Assembly (NCBI GenBank): GCA_016790385.1
Contig: JAEUNV010000677.1
Coordinates: 1-12,982, forward strand
Reading direction: 5' to 3'
Length of the DNA: 12,982 bases
Source: Zoogloea sp.
Lineage (GTDB): Bacteria; Pseudomonadota; Gammaproteobacteria; Burkholderiales; Rhodocyclaceae
The notes beneath the pieces were generated by a model. It made no database searches. It worked only from the letters and a program-made list of their open reading frames with translations, and was not told the origin of the DNA. Shown here one piece after another: positions 1 through 7,738 of this stretch (the stretch's first letter is position 1; each line of letters opens with the position of its first letter). A program made the position numbers and the translations under genes.

Positions 1-158
1 TTGGATACGCGCAGGCGCACCCAGCGATTCTCGGCTTCGCTCCAGAACTTGCGATTCTGCAGGTTCGGCAGGAAGCGGCGCTTGGTTTTGTTGTTCGCGT
101 GGGAAACGTTGTTACCCACCATCGGTGCTTTTCCGGTCACTTGGCAAACGCGAGCCAT
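1..158 (-). CDS. rpmB: 50S ribosomal protein L28, 3' end outside window
   Basis: Ribosomal protein L28 is a small basic component of the large ribosomal subunit. The 52 visible codons begin [20 protein letters not shown] and continue with a basic [14 protein letters not shown] stretch and an LRVS segment. These match the N-terminal two thirds of L28, which is usually about 78 residues, so roughly 25 residues lie beyond the left edge. The ATG at 158 is chosen because it gives the family N-terminus and is preceded, about seven bases upstream, by a GGAG ribosome binding site. A near-consensus promoter lies at 199-228. radC lies upstream on the same strand, 120 bases away; the pairing radC-rpmB is the E. 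coli order, where rpmG follows rpmB. Nothing unusual is seen in the visible part. Confidence 0.96.
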   Translation of the reverse strand, partial: MARVCQVTGKAPMVGNNVSHANNKTKRRFLPNLQNRKFWSEAENRWVRLRVS

Positions 159-198
159 TTGTTGCTCCAAACTGGTTTTTGATTCGATAAGACTCTCG

Positions 199-228
199 AT
201 TATAAGCGACGAAGTTCGCATGAATCAA
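199..228 (-). promoter_or_regulatory. predicted sigma-70 promoter of rpmB
   Basis: On the minus strand there is a perfect -10 hexamer TATAAT (199-204), an 18-base spacer, and a -35 element TTGATT (223-228) that matches the consensus at four of six positions. Transcription would start near position 192, giving a leader of about 34 bases before the rpmB ATG at 158. The perfect -10 fits a highly expressed ribosomal protein gene and would let rpmB be transcribed independently of radC. Confidence 0.75.
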
Positions 229-278
229 TACCTTGGTGCGTTTCATGTCGCGATCAGCTGCCGGGGTGCGTTTGGAAC

Positions 279-956
279 CTAGAGCAGGCCTCGTTCCGCA
301 AAGGAAACCGGGGCGGCATTGCCTGCCACAATGAAGTGGTCCAGGACTCGCACATCCACCAGAGCAAGGGCTTGGATGAGGTTCTTTGTCAGCGATTGGT
401 CAGCAACGCTCGGTTCGCCGACTCCCGAGGGATGGTTGTGGGCGAAAATTACGGCGGCTGCATTGCGTTCAAGGACGAGCTTGACGACTTCCCGAGGGTA
501 GACGGATGTTTGGGCGAGGGTGCCGCGAAAGAGTTCGATGCCGTCCATTACGCGGTTCTGGGCATCGAGGAGCAGGACCATGAAAACCTCGTGGGGAAGT
601 TGCGCCAGCTTGAGGCGCAGCCAGTCACGCACGGCGCGGGGCGAGTCGAGCACATCGCGGTGGGCCATTTCCTCTCCAAGCGCTCGACGTGCCAGTTCGA
701 GGACGGCTTGCAGTTGCGCGTATTTTGCGGGGCCCATACCGGGAATGGCCGAGAAGGCGGAAGCCGACGCTGCGCACAGGGGTGACAGGCCGCCAAAGTG
801 ACAAAGGAGGTCGCGGGCGAGATCGACAGCGCTTTTCCCCCGAATGCCAACCCGCAGGAACAGCGCCAGCAGTTCGGCGTCGGAAAGGGCGCTGGCTCCG
901 AGGGCAAGAAGGCGCTCCCGCGGGCGTTCGTCGGCAGGCCAGTCGGTGATTGCCAT
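279..956 (-). CDS. radC: RadC family JAMM-domain protein
   Basis: This 225-residue protein belongs to the RadC family (about 220-230 residues in most bacteria). The name is historical; its role in DNA repair is not settled and its biochemical activity is unclear. Visible features are an N-terminal region with [13 protein letters not shown], a helix-hairpin-helix-like stretch around 68-88 ([12 protein letters not shown]), and a C-terminal MPN/JAMM metalloprotease-like domain. The JAMM metal site looks complete: Glu123, His173, His175, Ser183 and Asp186, in the pattern HxHPxGxxxPSxxD. The ATG at 956 gives the usual family N-terminus; upstream there is only a weak GGA as ribosome binding site. 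The gene is divergent from coaBC, with start codons 47 bases apart, and rpmB follows on the same strand. The same arrangement is found in E. coli. Confidence 0.95.
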   Translation of the reverse strand: MAITDWPADERPRERLLALGASALSDAELLALFLRVGIRGKSAVDLARDLLCHFGGLSPLCAASASAFSAIPGMGPAKYAQLQAVLELARRALGEEMAHRDVLDSPRAVRDWLRLKLAQLPHEVFMVLLLDAQNRVMDGIELFRGTLAQTSVYPREVVKLVLERNAAAVIFAHNHPSGVGEPSVADQSLTKNLIQALALVDVRVLDHFIVAGNAAPVSFAERGLL

Positions 957-989
957 GGCGTGTACAATTCCAACTTCTGAAGGATTTGG

Positions 990-1017
990 ATAATACCATT
1001 GGCATGAGTGAGCTCAA
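990..1017 (-). promoter_or_regulatory. candidate radC promoter overlapping the coaBC start
   Basis: Read on the minus strand, there is a -10 element TATTAT (990-995, five of six), preceded by TGG that makes it an extended -10, a 16-base spacer, and a -35 element TTGAGC (1012-1017, four of six). Transcription would start near 983, giving a leader of about 27 bases before the radC ATG at 956. The -35 box lies inside the first codons of coaBC, so transcription of the divergent pair would interfere. This is a motif call only. Confidence 0.4.
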
Positions 1018-2212
1018 GGGCAGGAAACTGGTGTTGGGTGTGACGGGTGGTGTGGCGGCCTACAAGGCGGCTGAGTTGGTGCGCCTTCTGGGCAAGGCCG
1101 GGGCGGATGTTCATGTTGTATTGACGGAGGGCGGTGCGCGCTTTGTCACGGCTGTCACCTTTCAGGCCCTTTCCGGCAATCGGGTGTGGAGCGATCTGTG
1201 GGATCCCCGCATGGAGAACAACATGGCGCACATCGACCTCACCCGCGATGCCGACGCGATCCTGATTGCGCCGGCATCGGCGGATGTGATGGCCAAACTG
1301 GCCCACGGCCTTGCCGACGATCTGCTCACCACGCTGTGTCTGGCGCGGGACTGCCCCTTGCTTGTGGCGCCAGCAATGAACCGGCAGATGTGGGAGCACC
1401 CTGCCACCCGGCGCAACGTCGCGCAACTGAGTTCCGACGGGGCGACCCTCTTCGGACCGGCGGCGGGCGAGCAGGCCTGTGGTGAAGTCGGGCTGGGACG
1501 CATGCTGGAGCCCGAAGAGCTCTGCGAGGCGGTGATCGGGTATTTTCAGCCTTGTCTGCTTGCCGGGCGACGCGTGGTGATGACGGCCGGGCCAACCTTT
1601 GAGGCCATTGACCCTGTGCGAGGCATCACCAATTCAAGTTCCGGGAAAATGGCGTATAGCTTGGCCCGGGCGTGTGCCCAGGCGGGAGCGGAGGTGGTGC
1701 TGGTCAGCGGCCCTGTTGCATTGCCCGTGCCGGGTGGGGTTCACCGGGTGAGCGTTCGCAGTGCGTTGGATATGCGAGAGGCGGTGTTTGCCGCTCTGCC
1801 CGGGGCCGATGTTTTCATCGGTGTGGCGGCCGTGGCCGATTATCGTCCGGCCGCAGCGGCCGAACACAAAATCAAGAAGTCGGGCGCCGAGCTGTCCATC
1901 ACCCTGACACCCAATCCGGACATCCTTGCCGATGTGGCCAGCTTGCCGAGTCCGCCCTTTTGTGTCGGCTTCGCTGCCGAGAGCCGGAATCTGGATGAGT
2001 ATGCCGAGGGCAAGCGTAAGGCCAAGAAGCTCCCCTTGATTGTTGGAAACCTTGTCCAGGATGGACTAGGCGGGGACGACAACCTAGTTGTGTTATATGA
2101 CGATGCCGGCCGTCATCCCCTTCCGCGCTCGTCCAAGCCCGATCTTGCACGGACTATCGTGGCCCATCTGGCGGGTCTGTTGTCGCAGGCTTGCATCCCT
2201 CCACAGCCCTGA
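1004..2212 (+). CDS. coaBC: bifunctional phosphopantothenoylcysteine decarboxylase / phosphopantothenate-cysteine ligase
   Basis: CoaBC (Dfp) carries out two steps of coenzyme A synthesis in the cytoplasm: CTP-dependent ligation of cysteine to 4'-phosphopantothenate (CoaB), then FMN-dependent decarboxylation to 4'-phosphopantetheine (CoaC). The protein has 402 residues, the normal length. The N-terminal CoaC half shows the flavin-binding [14 protein letters not shown] segment, His76 in NMAHIDL, the PAMN motif with Asn126, and the flexible-loop Cys159 in [13 protein letters not shown]. The CoaB half starts near residue 188 with [22 protein letters not shown], and Lys289 in AEHKIKKSG, equivalent to the E. 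coli catalytic lysine. The start at 1004 gives the typical MSELKG N-terminus. The only Shine-Dalgarno-like GAAGGA is at 979-984, too far upstream, so initiation may be weak. dut follows after 14 bases, as in E. coli dfp-dut. Confidence 0.97.
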   Translation: MSELKGRKLVLGVTGGVAAYKAAELVRLLGKAGADVHVVLTEGGARFVTAVTFQALSGNRVWSDLWDPRMENNMAHIDLTRDADAILIAPASADVMAKLAHGLADDLLTTLCLARDCPLLVAPAMNRQMWEHPATRRNVAQLSSDGATLFGPAAGEQACGEVGLGRMLEPEELCEAVIGYFQPCLLAGRRVVMTAGPTFEAIDPVRGITNSSSGKMAYSLARACAQAGAEVVLVSGPVALPVPGGVHRVSVRSALDMREAVFAALPGADVFIGVAAVADYRPAAAAEHKIKKSGAELSITLTPNPDILADVASLPSPPFCVGFAAESRNLDEYAEGKRKAKKLPLIVGNLVQDGLGGDDNLVVLYDDAGRHPLPRSSKPDLARTIVAHLAGLLSQACIPPQP

Positions 2213-2226
2213 ACGATTGGATTGCC

Positions 2227-2676
2227 ATGCATCAGATCGATATCAAGATTCTTGACGAACGCCTGCGATCTCAGCCGCCGGCCTACGCAACCGGAGGCGC
2301 AGCCGGTCTGGACTTGCGTGCCTGCATTGACGTGCCGATCAACCTTTCACCTGGCCACACCGCTCTCGTGCCGACGGGGCTGGCCATCCATCTTGCGGAC
2401 CCTGGCCTCGCCGCAATGATCCTTCCCCGCTCGGGGCTGGGGCATAAACATGGCATCGTCCTCGGAAATCTGGTCGGATTGATCGATTCGGATTATCAAG
2501 GGCAGATATTTGTGTCGGTGTGGAATCGCGGGCACGAGCATTTCACGGTGCAACCGATGGAGCGCATCGCGCAACTGGTGGTCGTGCCAGTACTGCAGGT
2601 GGGATTCAACGTGGTGGACGATTTCGCGGCCAGTGAGCGGGGCGCCGGGGGTTTCGGCAGTACCGGCAAGCATTGA
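2227..2676 (+). CDS. dut: deoxyuridine 5'-triphosphate nucleotidohydrolase (dUTPase)
   Basis: dUTPase hydrolyses dUTP to dUMP and pyrophosphate, keeping uracil out of DNA and supplying dUMP for thymidylate synthesis. The family acts as a homotrimer with a magnesium ion. All five conserved motifs are present in this 149-residue protein: motif I AAGLDLRA (25-32), motif [17 protein letters not shown] (67-81), motif [22 protein letters not shown] (84-102) with the catalytic Asp89 region and the uracil-side Tyr90, motif [12 protein letters not shown] (113-122), and the mobile C-terminal motif [13 protein letters not shown] (138-149). The ATG at 2227 gives the usual N-terminus [10 protein letters not shown]; an upstream in-frame ATG at 2191 would add 12 residues overlapping coaBC and is less likely. 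A GGA lies just upstream as a weak binding site. The stop codon overlaps the start of the Nudix gene by one base. Confidence 0.97.
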   Translation: MHQIDIKILDERLRSQPPAYATGGAAGLDLRACIDVPINLSPGHTALVPTGLAIHLADPGLAAMILPRSGLGHKHGIVLGNLVGLIDSDYQGQIFVSVWNRGHEHFTVQPMERIAQLVVVPVLQVGFNVVDDFAASERGAGGFGSTGKH

Positions 2677-3104
2677 TGCGTCACGCTGGAATTCCCACCG
2701 GTGTCCACGTTCTATTGGAGCGTGGCGGTCGGATACTGCTGATGCGCAGAGCTGGAACGGGTTTTTTCGACGGGCTCTACAGCCTGCCGGGTGGTCATGT
2801 GGAAGACGGAGAGTCTTTGGCCCAGACGGCTGTGCGCGAGATGGCGGAGGAACTCGGGCTTGTTGTGGACGAAGCCGGGGTGACGATCGTGGGTGTGGTG
2901 CATCGCCGTTCGGATACTAACCGGATCGACTTCTTTGTCCGTGCCGCGGTGTGGTTCGGCGAGCCGCGTATTGCCGAGCCTGACAAATGCGATGCGCTGG
3001 GGTGGTTTCCGTTGGAGGCGCTGCCAGAGGCCGTTGTGCCTTATATCCGGAAGGCCCTCTCGGAAGGGGATGGTCCGTGGATTAAGGAGTCAGGTTGGCT
3101 CTGA
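2676..3104 (+). CDS. Nudix hydrolase, substrate unknown
   Basis: Nudix enzymes cleave nucleoside diphosphates linked to another group, using a divalent metal bound by the Nudix box. The box here is complete and matches GX5EX7REUXEEXGU: Gly40, Glu46, Arg54-Glu55, Glu58-Glu59 and Gly61. The 142-residue protein is a single Nudix domain, with an N-terminal strand region (GVHVLLERGGRILLMRRAG) and a C-terminal segment rich in Trp and Pro. The ATG at 2676 overlaps the dut TGA as TGATG, implying translational coupling; a TTG one codon earlier is possible. Because it is coupled to dut, a role in removing abnormal or surplus nucleotides is likely, but the sequence does not show the substrate. MutT-like, dATP-type or ADP-sugar activities are all possible. 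A strong hairpin directly follows the stop codon. Confidence 0.9.
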   Translation: MRHAGIPTGVHVLLERGGRILLMRRAGTGFFDGLYSLPGGHVEDGESLAQTAVREMAEELGLVVDEAGVTIVGVVHRRSDTNRIDFFVRAAVWFGEPRIAEPDKCDALGWFPLEALPEAVVPYIRKALSEGDGPWIKESGWL

Positions 3105-3107
3105 GTG

Positions 3108-3139
3108 GAGACTCCCGGCTCCGGAGAGCCAGGGGTCTC
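3108..3139. terminator. strong hairpin between convergent genes, probable bidirectional terminator
   Basis: An inverted repeat begins four bases after the Nudix stop and 17 bases beyond the stop of the convergent hydrolase gene. The arms pair GAGAC (3108-3112) with GTCTC (3135-3139), CCC (3114-3116) with GGG (3132-3134), and GGCTC (3117-3121) with GAGCC (3126-3130). This is a 13-pair stem with one unpaired base on each side (T3113, A3131) and the four-base loop CGGA. Neither strand has a clear U-run after it, so it may act with Rho or as a 3' end protector rather than as a classical intrinsic terminator. Confidence 0.6.
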
Positions 3140-3155
3140 ATCTAAGCGGCACCCG

Positions 3156-5834
3156 CTATTGGGGAATGCTCACTGTACCGCCTGTGTAGGAAATGACATC
3201 TCCTGCGGCCGGAGTGGCTGCAATCGGGGGGATATTGCCTGCGGTCAGGGCCGGCGCCGAACCTGCCGTGCCACCACGAGGCGTGGTGCGGATCACCTGA
3301 GAGTCCGGCAGTGCGGTGCCGTTTTTCAGATGGGCGTACATGATGTCCATGCTCCGATTGAAGTAAACGTGCAAGGGCACCAGATTAGTGTCATACCCGG
3401 CAAGCAGTCCGTTGTCGATGAAGGCATCGAAATGCTGGGCGTTGGTTACCTCGTAGTAGCGCAATTTGCTGGTGGAGCCTTCGGATTTCCGGTTTGCGCC
3501 ATAGTAGGCCCGGGCTGCGTGGTTCACGGGGATCAGCGTATCAGAGCGGCCGGACACGATGATCGTAGGTTTGCCGTTGAGCATTCCGGATGCCTGCACT
3601 TCCGCGATGCCCTGGCGTACGCGCTCCGACTGGGCCAGCAGGGTACCACTCAGTTTGCTGCCGGTTACCGCATCGGTGCCGGTGACGAGGGAACGGGCGC
3701 ACAGGGCGCCATCCAGGGCACCGTCGGCGAGGCCAGTGGAGGGAGATACTGCAAGTACATCCCGTTTGGCGCCGCCGCTGGCATCGTTGTAAATCAGATT
3801 GATGCCGCCCGTCGGTGGCACGCCATTGCCCGACGCGAAGATACCGGCCTGGACCAGCGCGTTGGTGGCGGTGACATTACCCAGAGTGGCGCCGGCCGCG
3901 GTGACCGTGCTGGCGAAGCTGAAGCCGCAAACGTTGTCAGCCACGCTGAAGCGCCCAAGGGTGTTGAGGTAGGTGACGACGATCGACGGTGTGGCGAAGG
4001 CGTGGTGGGAGGCGTGGTACAGGTCATGTTCCTCGCTCCATCCGTAGGCGTGCAGCTTTTGGAGCGCCTCGTCGGCCTGGGCCTGGAGTGTTGTGCCGGT
4101 CAGCAGTCCTTTGGCCTTGAGTGCCGTACAGCGGTTCGTGGCGTAGCCTGCAATGAAAGCAGCGCCTGGCGAGCCGGTGGCCGCGCTCGCCAGCGCGGCA
4201 CAGGGCTGGTAGAGGTTGGCGTAAGTGAAATAGTCGATCAATGGCTTGCCGAAGGTGCTGACAGTTGCGCTGCCCTGCTTGATGCCAAGGCCGCTTACGT
4301 CTTTCGGCTGGATCTGGGGCTCGCCCACGGCCACGCCATCAATCAGGCCCAGGCTGTCCTGCTCGGCGGCGAGGAGTGCCGCTCCGGCCCCGTTGGACAC
4401 CGATGAGGCAATGACCACCGTGTTGGCCGGGCGGATGCTGCGGGGCTTTTTGCCACTGGTGTCGGCGGTGCCAAACTTTTCGTTGAGCACGTAGAAAGCA
4501 AAACCAACCGCGTCCAGGGTATTGCGGCCCCAGTCCTTTTCCGGGTTCTGCTGGGAGTGGGCGTGCTTGTAGGCGATGCGGTTGGGGAAGGCGGCGTTGA
4601 AGGCGTCGAGCTGGGCCTTGGTGAGATTTGCCACGAAGTGCGCCCGCGTGCCGGCAGCGGCGGCGGTGGATACAGTGCCATCAATCAGGTTGGTGGTATC
4701 CCGCGCCAGATCATGCATGCCGTTACCGCTGCCCTTATCGGTATAGGCAACGGCGCAGCCATGTTTCAGGCCCCATTCACCCGCCGTGCCAATGGCGCCA
4801 TAGATGCCGCGTGAGCCGGATGAGGTGGCTGTCACCAGACAGGGCTGGGAGGTGTTGAAATTTGCGGGAATTTGCACCATCACCGTGACTTGGCGCGTGC
4901 CGTCCGCGTTGCCCGAGTAGGCGATGGCCTCCGTGCCGGCGATCTTGCCCTCTCCCAGGGTGTCGCCGCCATTGATGTCGACGTTAGGGCCGTAGAAGGT
5001 GCCATAGCCACCGGTAGGTTTGTTGGCGTCGACAAGGGCGCGATAGTTGTTGTAAATGGCATTGCGGCGCAATTCAGCCGCGGTGGGGGCGGCAGCGTTT
5101 GCGTAAGCTGGGGCGACGGCGCTGCCAAGCCCGGTCTTGCCCAGTCCGGCCGTCAGGAGGTCGTCGCTGTTTCCGTCGTATGTCTGGATGCTGTAGGAGT
5201 CGGCGCGGACGCGTTCCGGTCGCCGATTGTAGGAGATGAAGCCGGTGCCGGAGGGGCGCAGATCGACGAGGGTCAGCAGGCGGTCGGTTTCATCGCCGTC
5301 AATGCTGGCCGTGCCGGGCTGGAACCTGGCATGCCGTAGTGACGCCGGGCGCTTGCCCAGTTCCAGTTCCAGGGCATCGAGCAGCTTGGCGTCCGCGTTG
5401 GCGACGCTGGCAGCGCTCACCTGGCTGAACGTGGCGGCAGTGAAGGCTGCCTTCAGAGCGGCGTCGGAGGTGACCCCCAGGGCAAGCTGGGCAATGCTGT
5501 TGGTAGCCGAGTTGATGTTGATCGGCTTGCCTGCATCATCTTCGGTGACCAATGCATGCCATACGCCCTGACTCCCCGTGACCTGGAGCATCAGCGGAAA
5601 GCTCAGGCCGACGGTTTGCACCGAATAGTTGCCATTGCTGTCGGTGGTGGCCGTCCGGGTTTGGCCCGCCTTGTCCTTGATGGTGATTGTGCTGTTGGCA
5701 ATGGCCAGTCCTTCGGCAGCGATGCCGCTCATCTGGATGCTGCTGTTCTTGTCTCCGCCTCCGCCACAGGCGCTCAGGACCAATGCGCTGCCAACCGCCA
5801 GGGCGAGGGCTTTCAGTTGAAACCGGTATTCCAT
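3156..5834 (-). CDS. lipoprotein D-(-)-3-hydroxybutyrate oligomer hydrolase with N-terminal extension
   Basis: This 892-residue protein resembles the 3-hydroxybutyrate oligomer hydrolase family (3HBOH), serine esterases that cut water-soluble oligomers from poly(3-hydroxybutyrate) breakdown into monomers. The core runs from about residue 200 to 870. It contains the SVSNG nucleophile motif (Ser480), a likely acid Asp765 in GRSDTLIPVNHAARAYYG, and a likely catalytic His801 in NAQHFDAFI, followed by the family ending AHLKNG, VIRTTPRGG. The N-terminus is a lipoprotein signal, with a hydrophobic stretch 7-20 and lipobox LSAC (Cys23), followed by GGGG. No Asp follows the cysteine, so outer-membrane sorting is expected. 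Residues 36-88 include TTDSNGNYSV, resembling a carboxypeptidase-regulatory-like beta-sandwich. Family members are usually about 700 residues. Six cysteines besides Cys23 could form disulfides outside the cytoplasm. The start at 5834 has an AGGAGGA binding site. The gene lies 128 bases after aceK on the same strand. The family call is from memory of motifs. Confidence 0.85.
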   Translation of the reverse strand: MEYRFQLKALALAVGSALVLSACGGGGDKNSSIQMSGIAAEGLAIANSTITIKDKAGQTRTATTDSNGNYSVQTVGLSFPLMLQVTGSQGVWHALVTEDDAGKPININSATNSIAQLALGVTSDAALKAAFTAATFSQVSAASVANADAKLLDALELELGKRPASLRHARFQPGTASIDGDETDRLLTLVDLRPSGTGFISYNRRPERVRADSYSIQTYDGNSDDLLTAGLGKTGLGSAVAPAYANAAAPTAAELRRNAIYNNYRALVDANKPTGGYGTFYGPNVDINGGDTLGEGKIAGTEAIAYSGNADGTRQVTVMVQIPANFNTSQPCLVTATSSGSRGIYGAIGTAGEWGLKHGCAVAYTDKGSGNGMHDLARDTTNLIDGTVSTAAAAGTRAHFVANLTKAQLDAFNAAFPNRIAYKHAHSQQNPEKDWGRNTLDAVGFAFYVLNEKFGTADTSGKKPRSIRPANTVVIASSVSNGAGAALLAAEQDSLGLIDGVAVGEPQIQPKDVSGLGIKQGSATVSTFGKPLIDYFTYANLYQPCAALASAATGSPGAAFIAGYATNRCTALKAKGLLTGTTLQAQADEALQKLHAYGWSEEHDLYHASHHAFATPSIVVTYLNTLGRFSVADNVCGFSFASTVTAAGATLGNVTATNALVQAGIFASGNGVPPTGGINLIYNDASGGAKRDVLAVSPSTGLADGALDGALCARSLVTGTDAVTGSKLSGTLLAQSERVRQGIAEVQASGMLNGKPTIIVSGRSDTLIPVNHAARAYYGANRKSEGSTSKLRYYEVTNAQHFDAFIDNGLLAGYDTNLVPLHVYFNRSMDIMYAHLKNGTALPDSQVIRTTPRGGTAGSAPALTAGNIPPIAATPAAGDVISYTGGTVSIPQ

Positions 5835-5837
5835 GTC

Positions 5838-5844
5838 TCCTCCT
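5838..5844 (-). promoter_or_regulatory. strong Shine-Dalgarno site of the oligomer hydrolase gene
   Basis: On the minus strand AGGAGGA lies three bases upstream of the ATG at 5834. It is the closest match to the anti-Shine-Dalgarno sequence in the window and fixes the start codon, which also gives the lipoprotein signal. The spacing is short but workable. In the 128-base gap to aceK I could not find a convincing -35/-10 pair, so the gene may have a weak or activator-dependent promoter or be read from aceK. Confidence 0.7.
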
Positions 5845-5962
5845 ATTTTGGTTATGGAAGTGCCATTTGAACGGCTGCTTCACACCCATGGTGGTGCCTG
5901 GCGGGAAAGAGCGACACTGGGGTTTACCTGAATCAAGCGAAAAATCTCGACTTGGTACGGTG

Positions 5963-7738
5963 TCAACGAAGAGGGGCGGCGTAGGGTGCCTCCGGTGGAA
6001 AGGCGTTGCAGAAACGCAGTTCCTGCGGATAAGGGTAGAAGTCTTCCACGTGACCATCACGGATTTTGGCCTGCGCCTCCTGCCAGAACCTGGGTTCCAG
6101 GAGGTTGCGATGATGCTTGAGGAAAGCCTTTCGGATCTTCGGTTGGCCGAGCAGGAAGGTGGCGAACTCCTCGGGGAAGATGTCCATCGGGCCTGCCGAG
6201 TACCAGGGCTCGCCGGACATTTCCATGTCTTCGTTGGGGGCCGGCGGGATCTTGCGGAAGTTGCAGTCGGTCATGTACTCGATTTCGTCGTAGTCGTAGA
6301 ACACGACGCGGCCGTAGCGGGTTACCCCGAAGTTTTTCCAAAGCATGTCGCCAGGAAAGATATTGGCGATGGCCAGTTCGCTGATGGCTTGCCCATACTC
6401 CCGCACGGCCTCATCCACCTGCTCGTCGCTGGCCTTGTCCAGGTAGAGGTTGAGGGGCGTCATGCGTCGCTCGATATACACATGCTTGACCACCAGGGTT
6501 TCGCCATCCTCCTCGATCACGGAAGGGGCGAGCAGTTTGAGCTGGGTGATCAGGTCTGGGTGGAAGCGGCTGCGGGGCAGGGCCACGTTGGAGAATTCAA
6601 GGGTGTCGGCCATGCGCCCGACTCGGTCCACCTGGCGGACCAGCAGGTATTTTCGCTTTACCGTCGCCCGGTCCATATTCTTGGAGCTGCCGAAGACGTC
6701 TTTGATGATCTTGAAAACGTAGGGGTAGGAGGGGAGCGTAAACACCAGCATCACCAGGCCGCGGATGCCGGGCGCTTCGATGAACTGGTCGTTGGAGTGG
6801 CGTAAGTGGGCAATCAGGTCACGGAAGAAGATCGTCTTGCCCTGCTTTCCGAGTCCGAGCATGGTGTAAAGCTCGGAGCGGGGCTTGCTTGACATGATGC
6901 TGCGCAGGAACTGGACATAACCCGAGGGCACTTCCATGTCGACCAGAAAGTAGGCACGGGATAGAGAGAAGAGCAGCGAGATACGCCAGATGTCGAGCAG
7001 GATAGTGTCGAGGTAGAGCATGCCCGATGCGCCATGTCGCACGGCAATGGCAAAGGGATACTCCTGATAGCCGTTGACGCCCTTGCCGATGATGTAGGCG
7101 GTCTTGTTGCGATAAAAGGCGGAGTACAGCACCTGGATCTGGCAGTTGACCTCCATCTTGGGCCAATTGCCCAGATGTTTCTCGACGGTGCGCATCACGT
7201 AGTCCACGTCCCGAGCAAGATTTTCGAAAGGGAGCTGCCAGTCGAAGTCCTCGATCAGGCGGACGATGGTCGCACGCAGGCCGTCGTCGCGGGGGTAGTA
7301 GCTGGAATACGTTGGGGGGAAGGATTCGATGTAATCGGTGGAGAGGGCCGGCCGGGCAAATATGTAATCGTTGTTGAAGTAGTTTCGATGAAGGATCTTG
7401 GTTGTGACCGAATTGAAGAAGGTTTCGGCAAGTTCGGGTTGCTTGTGGTTGATCAGCAGGCCGATGTAATGCAGCTTTACCGCCTGCCAGGTGGCATCGT
7501 CGATGGATTCGGCGTTGAACTCCTCGTGGAGTCGCTGCACGGTTTCGTTGACGCGGTCGTCATAGAATTGCACGCGGTCACGTACTGCCGCGAGCTGCTC
7601 CTGCCATGCGGCGGCCTCGTAGCTTTCCTTGGCGCGCCGGGTGGTCTCCCGAAAGATACGGTAGTGTCTATTGAAACCTTCGATCATCGCCTGGGCAATG
7701 GCCAAGGCAACCGGGTTTTCGCTGATGCTCGCATCCAT
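5963..7738 (-). CDS. aceK: isocitrate dehydrogenase kinase/phosphatase
   Basis: AceK is a cytoplasmic bifunctional enzyme that phosphorylates the dimeric NADP isocitrate dehydrogenase on one serine, switching it off, and also removes the phosphate, using one active site. The switch sets the split between the TCA cycle and the glyoxylate shunt. The protein is 591 residues, as usual for the family. The N-terminal half is the AceK regulatory domain. The C-terminal kinase-like domain shows the nucleotide loop APGIRGLVM (322-330), Lys343 in YVFKIIKD, Asp371 in DRVGRMADTLE (the residue tied to phosphatase activity in E. coli), the catalytic segment NIFPGDMLWKNFGVTR with Asp464 and Asn469, and VVFYDYDEIEYMTD with Asp482 and Asp484. 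The ATG at 7738 has a GGGAGAA binding site. In E. coli aceK ends the aceBAK operon; here no aceA or aceB is present, and its target gene icd is divergent next to it. Confidence 0.97.
   Translation of the reverse strand: MDASISENPVALAIAQAMIEGFNRHYRIFRETTRRAKESYEAAAWQEQLAAVRDRVQFYDDRVNETVQRLHEEFNAESIDDATWQAVKLHYIGLLINHKQPELAETFFNSVTTKILHRNYFNNDYIFARPALSTDYIESFPPTYSSYYPRDDGLRATIVRLIEDFDWQLPFENLARDVDYVMRTVEKHLGNWPKMEVNCQIQVLYSAFYRNKTAYIIGKGVNGYQEYPFAIAVRHGASGMLYLDTILLDIWRISLLFSLSRAYFLVDMEVPSGYVQFLRSIMSSKPRSELYTMLGLGKQGKTIFFRDLIAHLRHSNDQFIEAPGIRGLVMLVFTLPSYPYVFKIIKDVFGSSKNMDRATVKRKYLLVRQVDRVGRMADTLEFSNVALPRSRFHPDLITQLKLLAPSVIEEDGETLVVKHVYIERRMTPLNLYLDKASDEQVDEAVREYGQAISELAIANIFPGDMLWKNFGVTRYGRVVFYDYDEIEYMTDCNFRKIPPAPNEDMEMSGEPWYSAGPMDIFPEEFATFLLGQPKIRKAFLKHHRNLLEPRFWQEAQAKIRDGHVEDFYPYPQELRFCNAFPPEAPYAAPLR

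Noticed and set aside
1..282. A 93-codon plus-strand open frame at the left edge
   Set aside because: It is antisense to rpmB and its promoter; the minus strand gives a clear L28 protein.
963..968. TACAAT as a -10 element for coaBC
   Set aside because: The hexamer fits, but there is no -35 match at 16-18 bases upstream, so I did not call a promoter.
2191..2226. Longer dut start at 2191
   Set aside because: It would overlap coaBC by 22 bases and add 12 residues not typical of dUTPase; the ATG at 2227 gives the normal N-terminus and length.
3105..4406. A 433-codon open frame on the plus strand antisense to the oligomer hydrolase gene
   Set aside because: It lacks stops because of high G+C codon use on the opposite strand. 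Its translation is low-complexity and Gly/Ala/Arg-rich, without family motifs, while the minus-strand frame has a signal peptide, catalytic motifs and a strong ribosome binding site.
5850..5870. A possible sigma-54 promoter before the oligomer hydrolase gene (TGGCAC on the minus strand)
   Set aside because: The -24 like TGGCAC is present, but the -12 element lacks the required GC (TAAC instead of TTGC), so it does not qualify.
5687..6805. A 372-codon plus-strand open frame across the hydrolase start and the aceK 3' end
   Set aside because: It overlaps two well-supported genes on the other strand, has no recognisable domain, and would cross their intergenic region.
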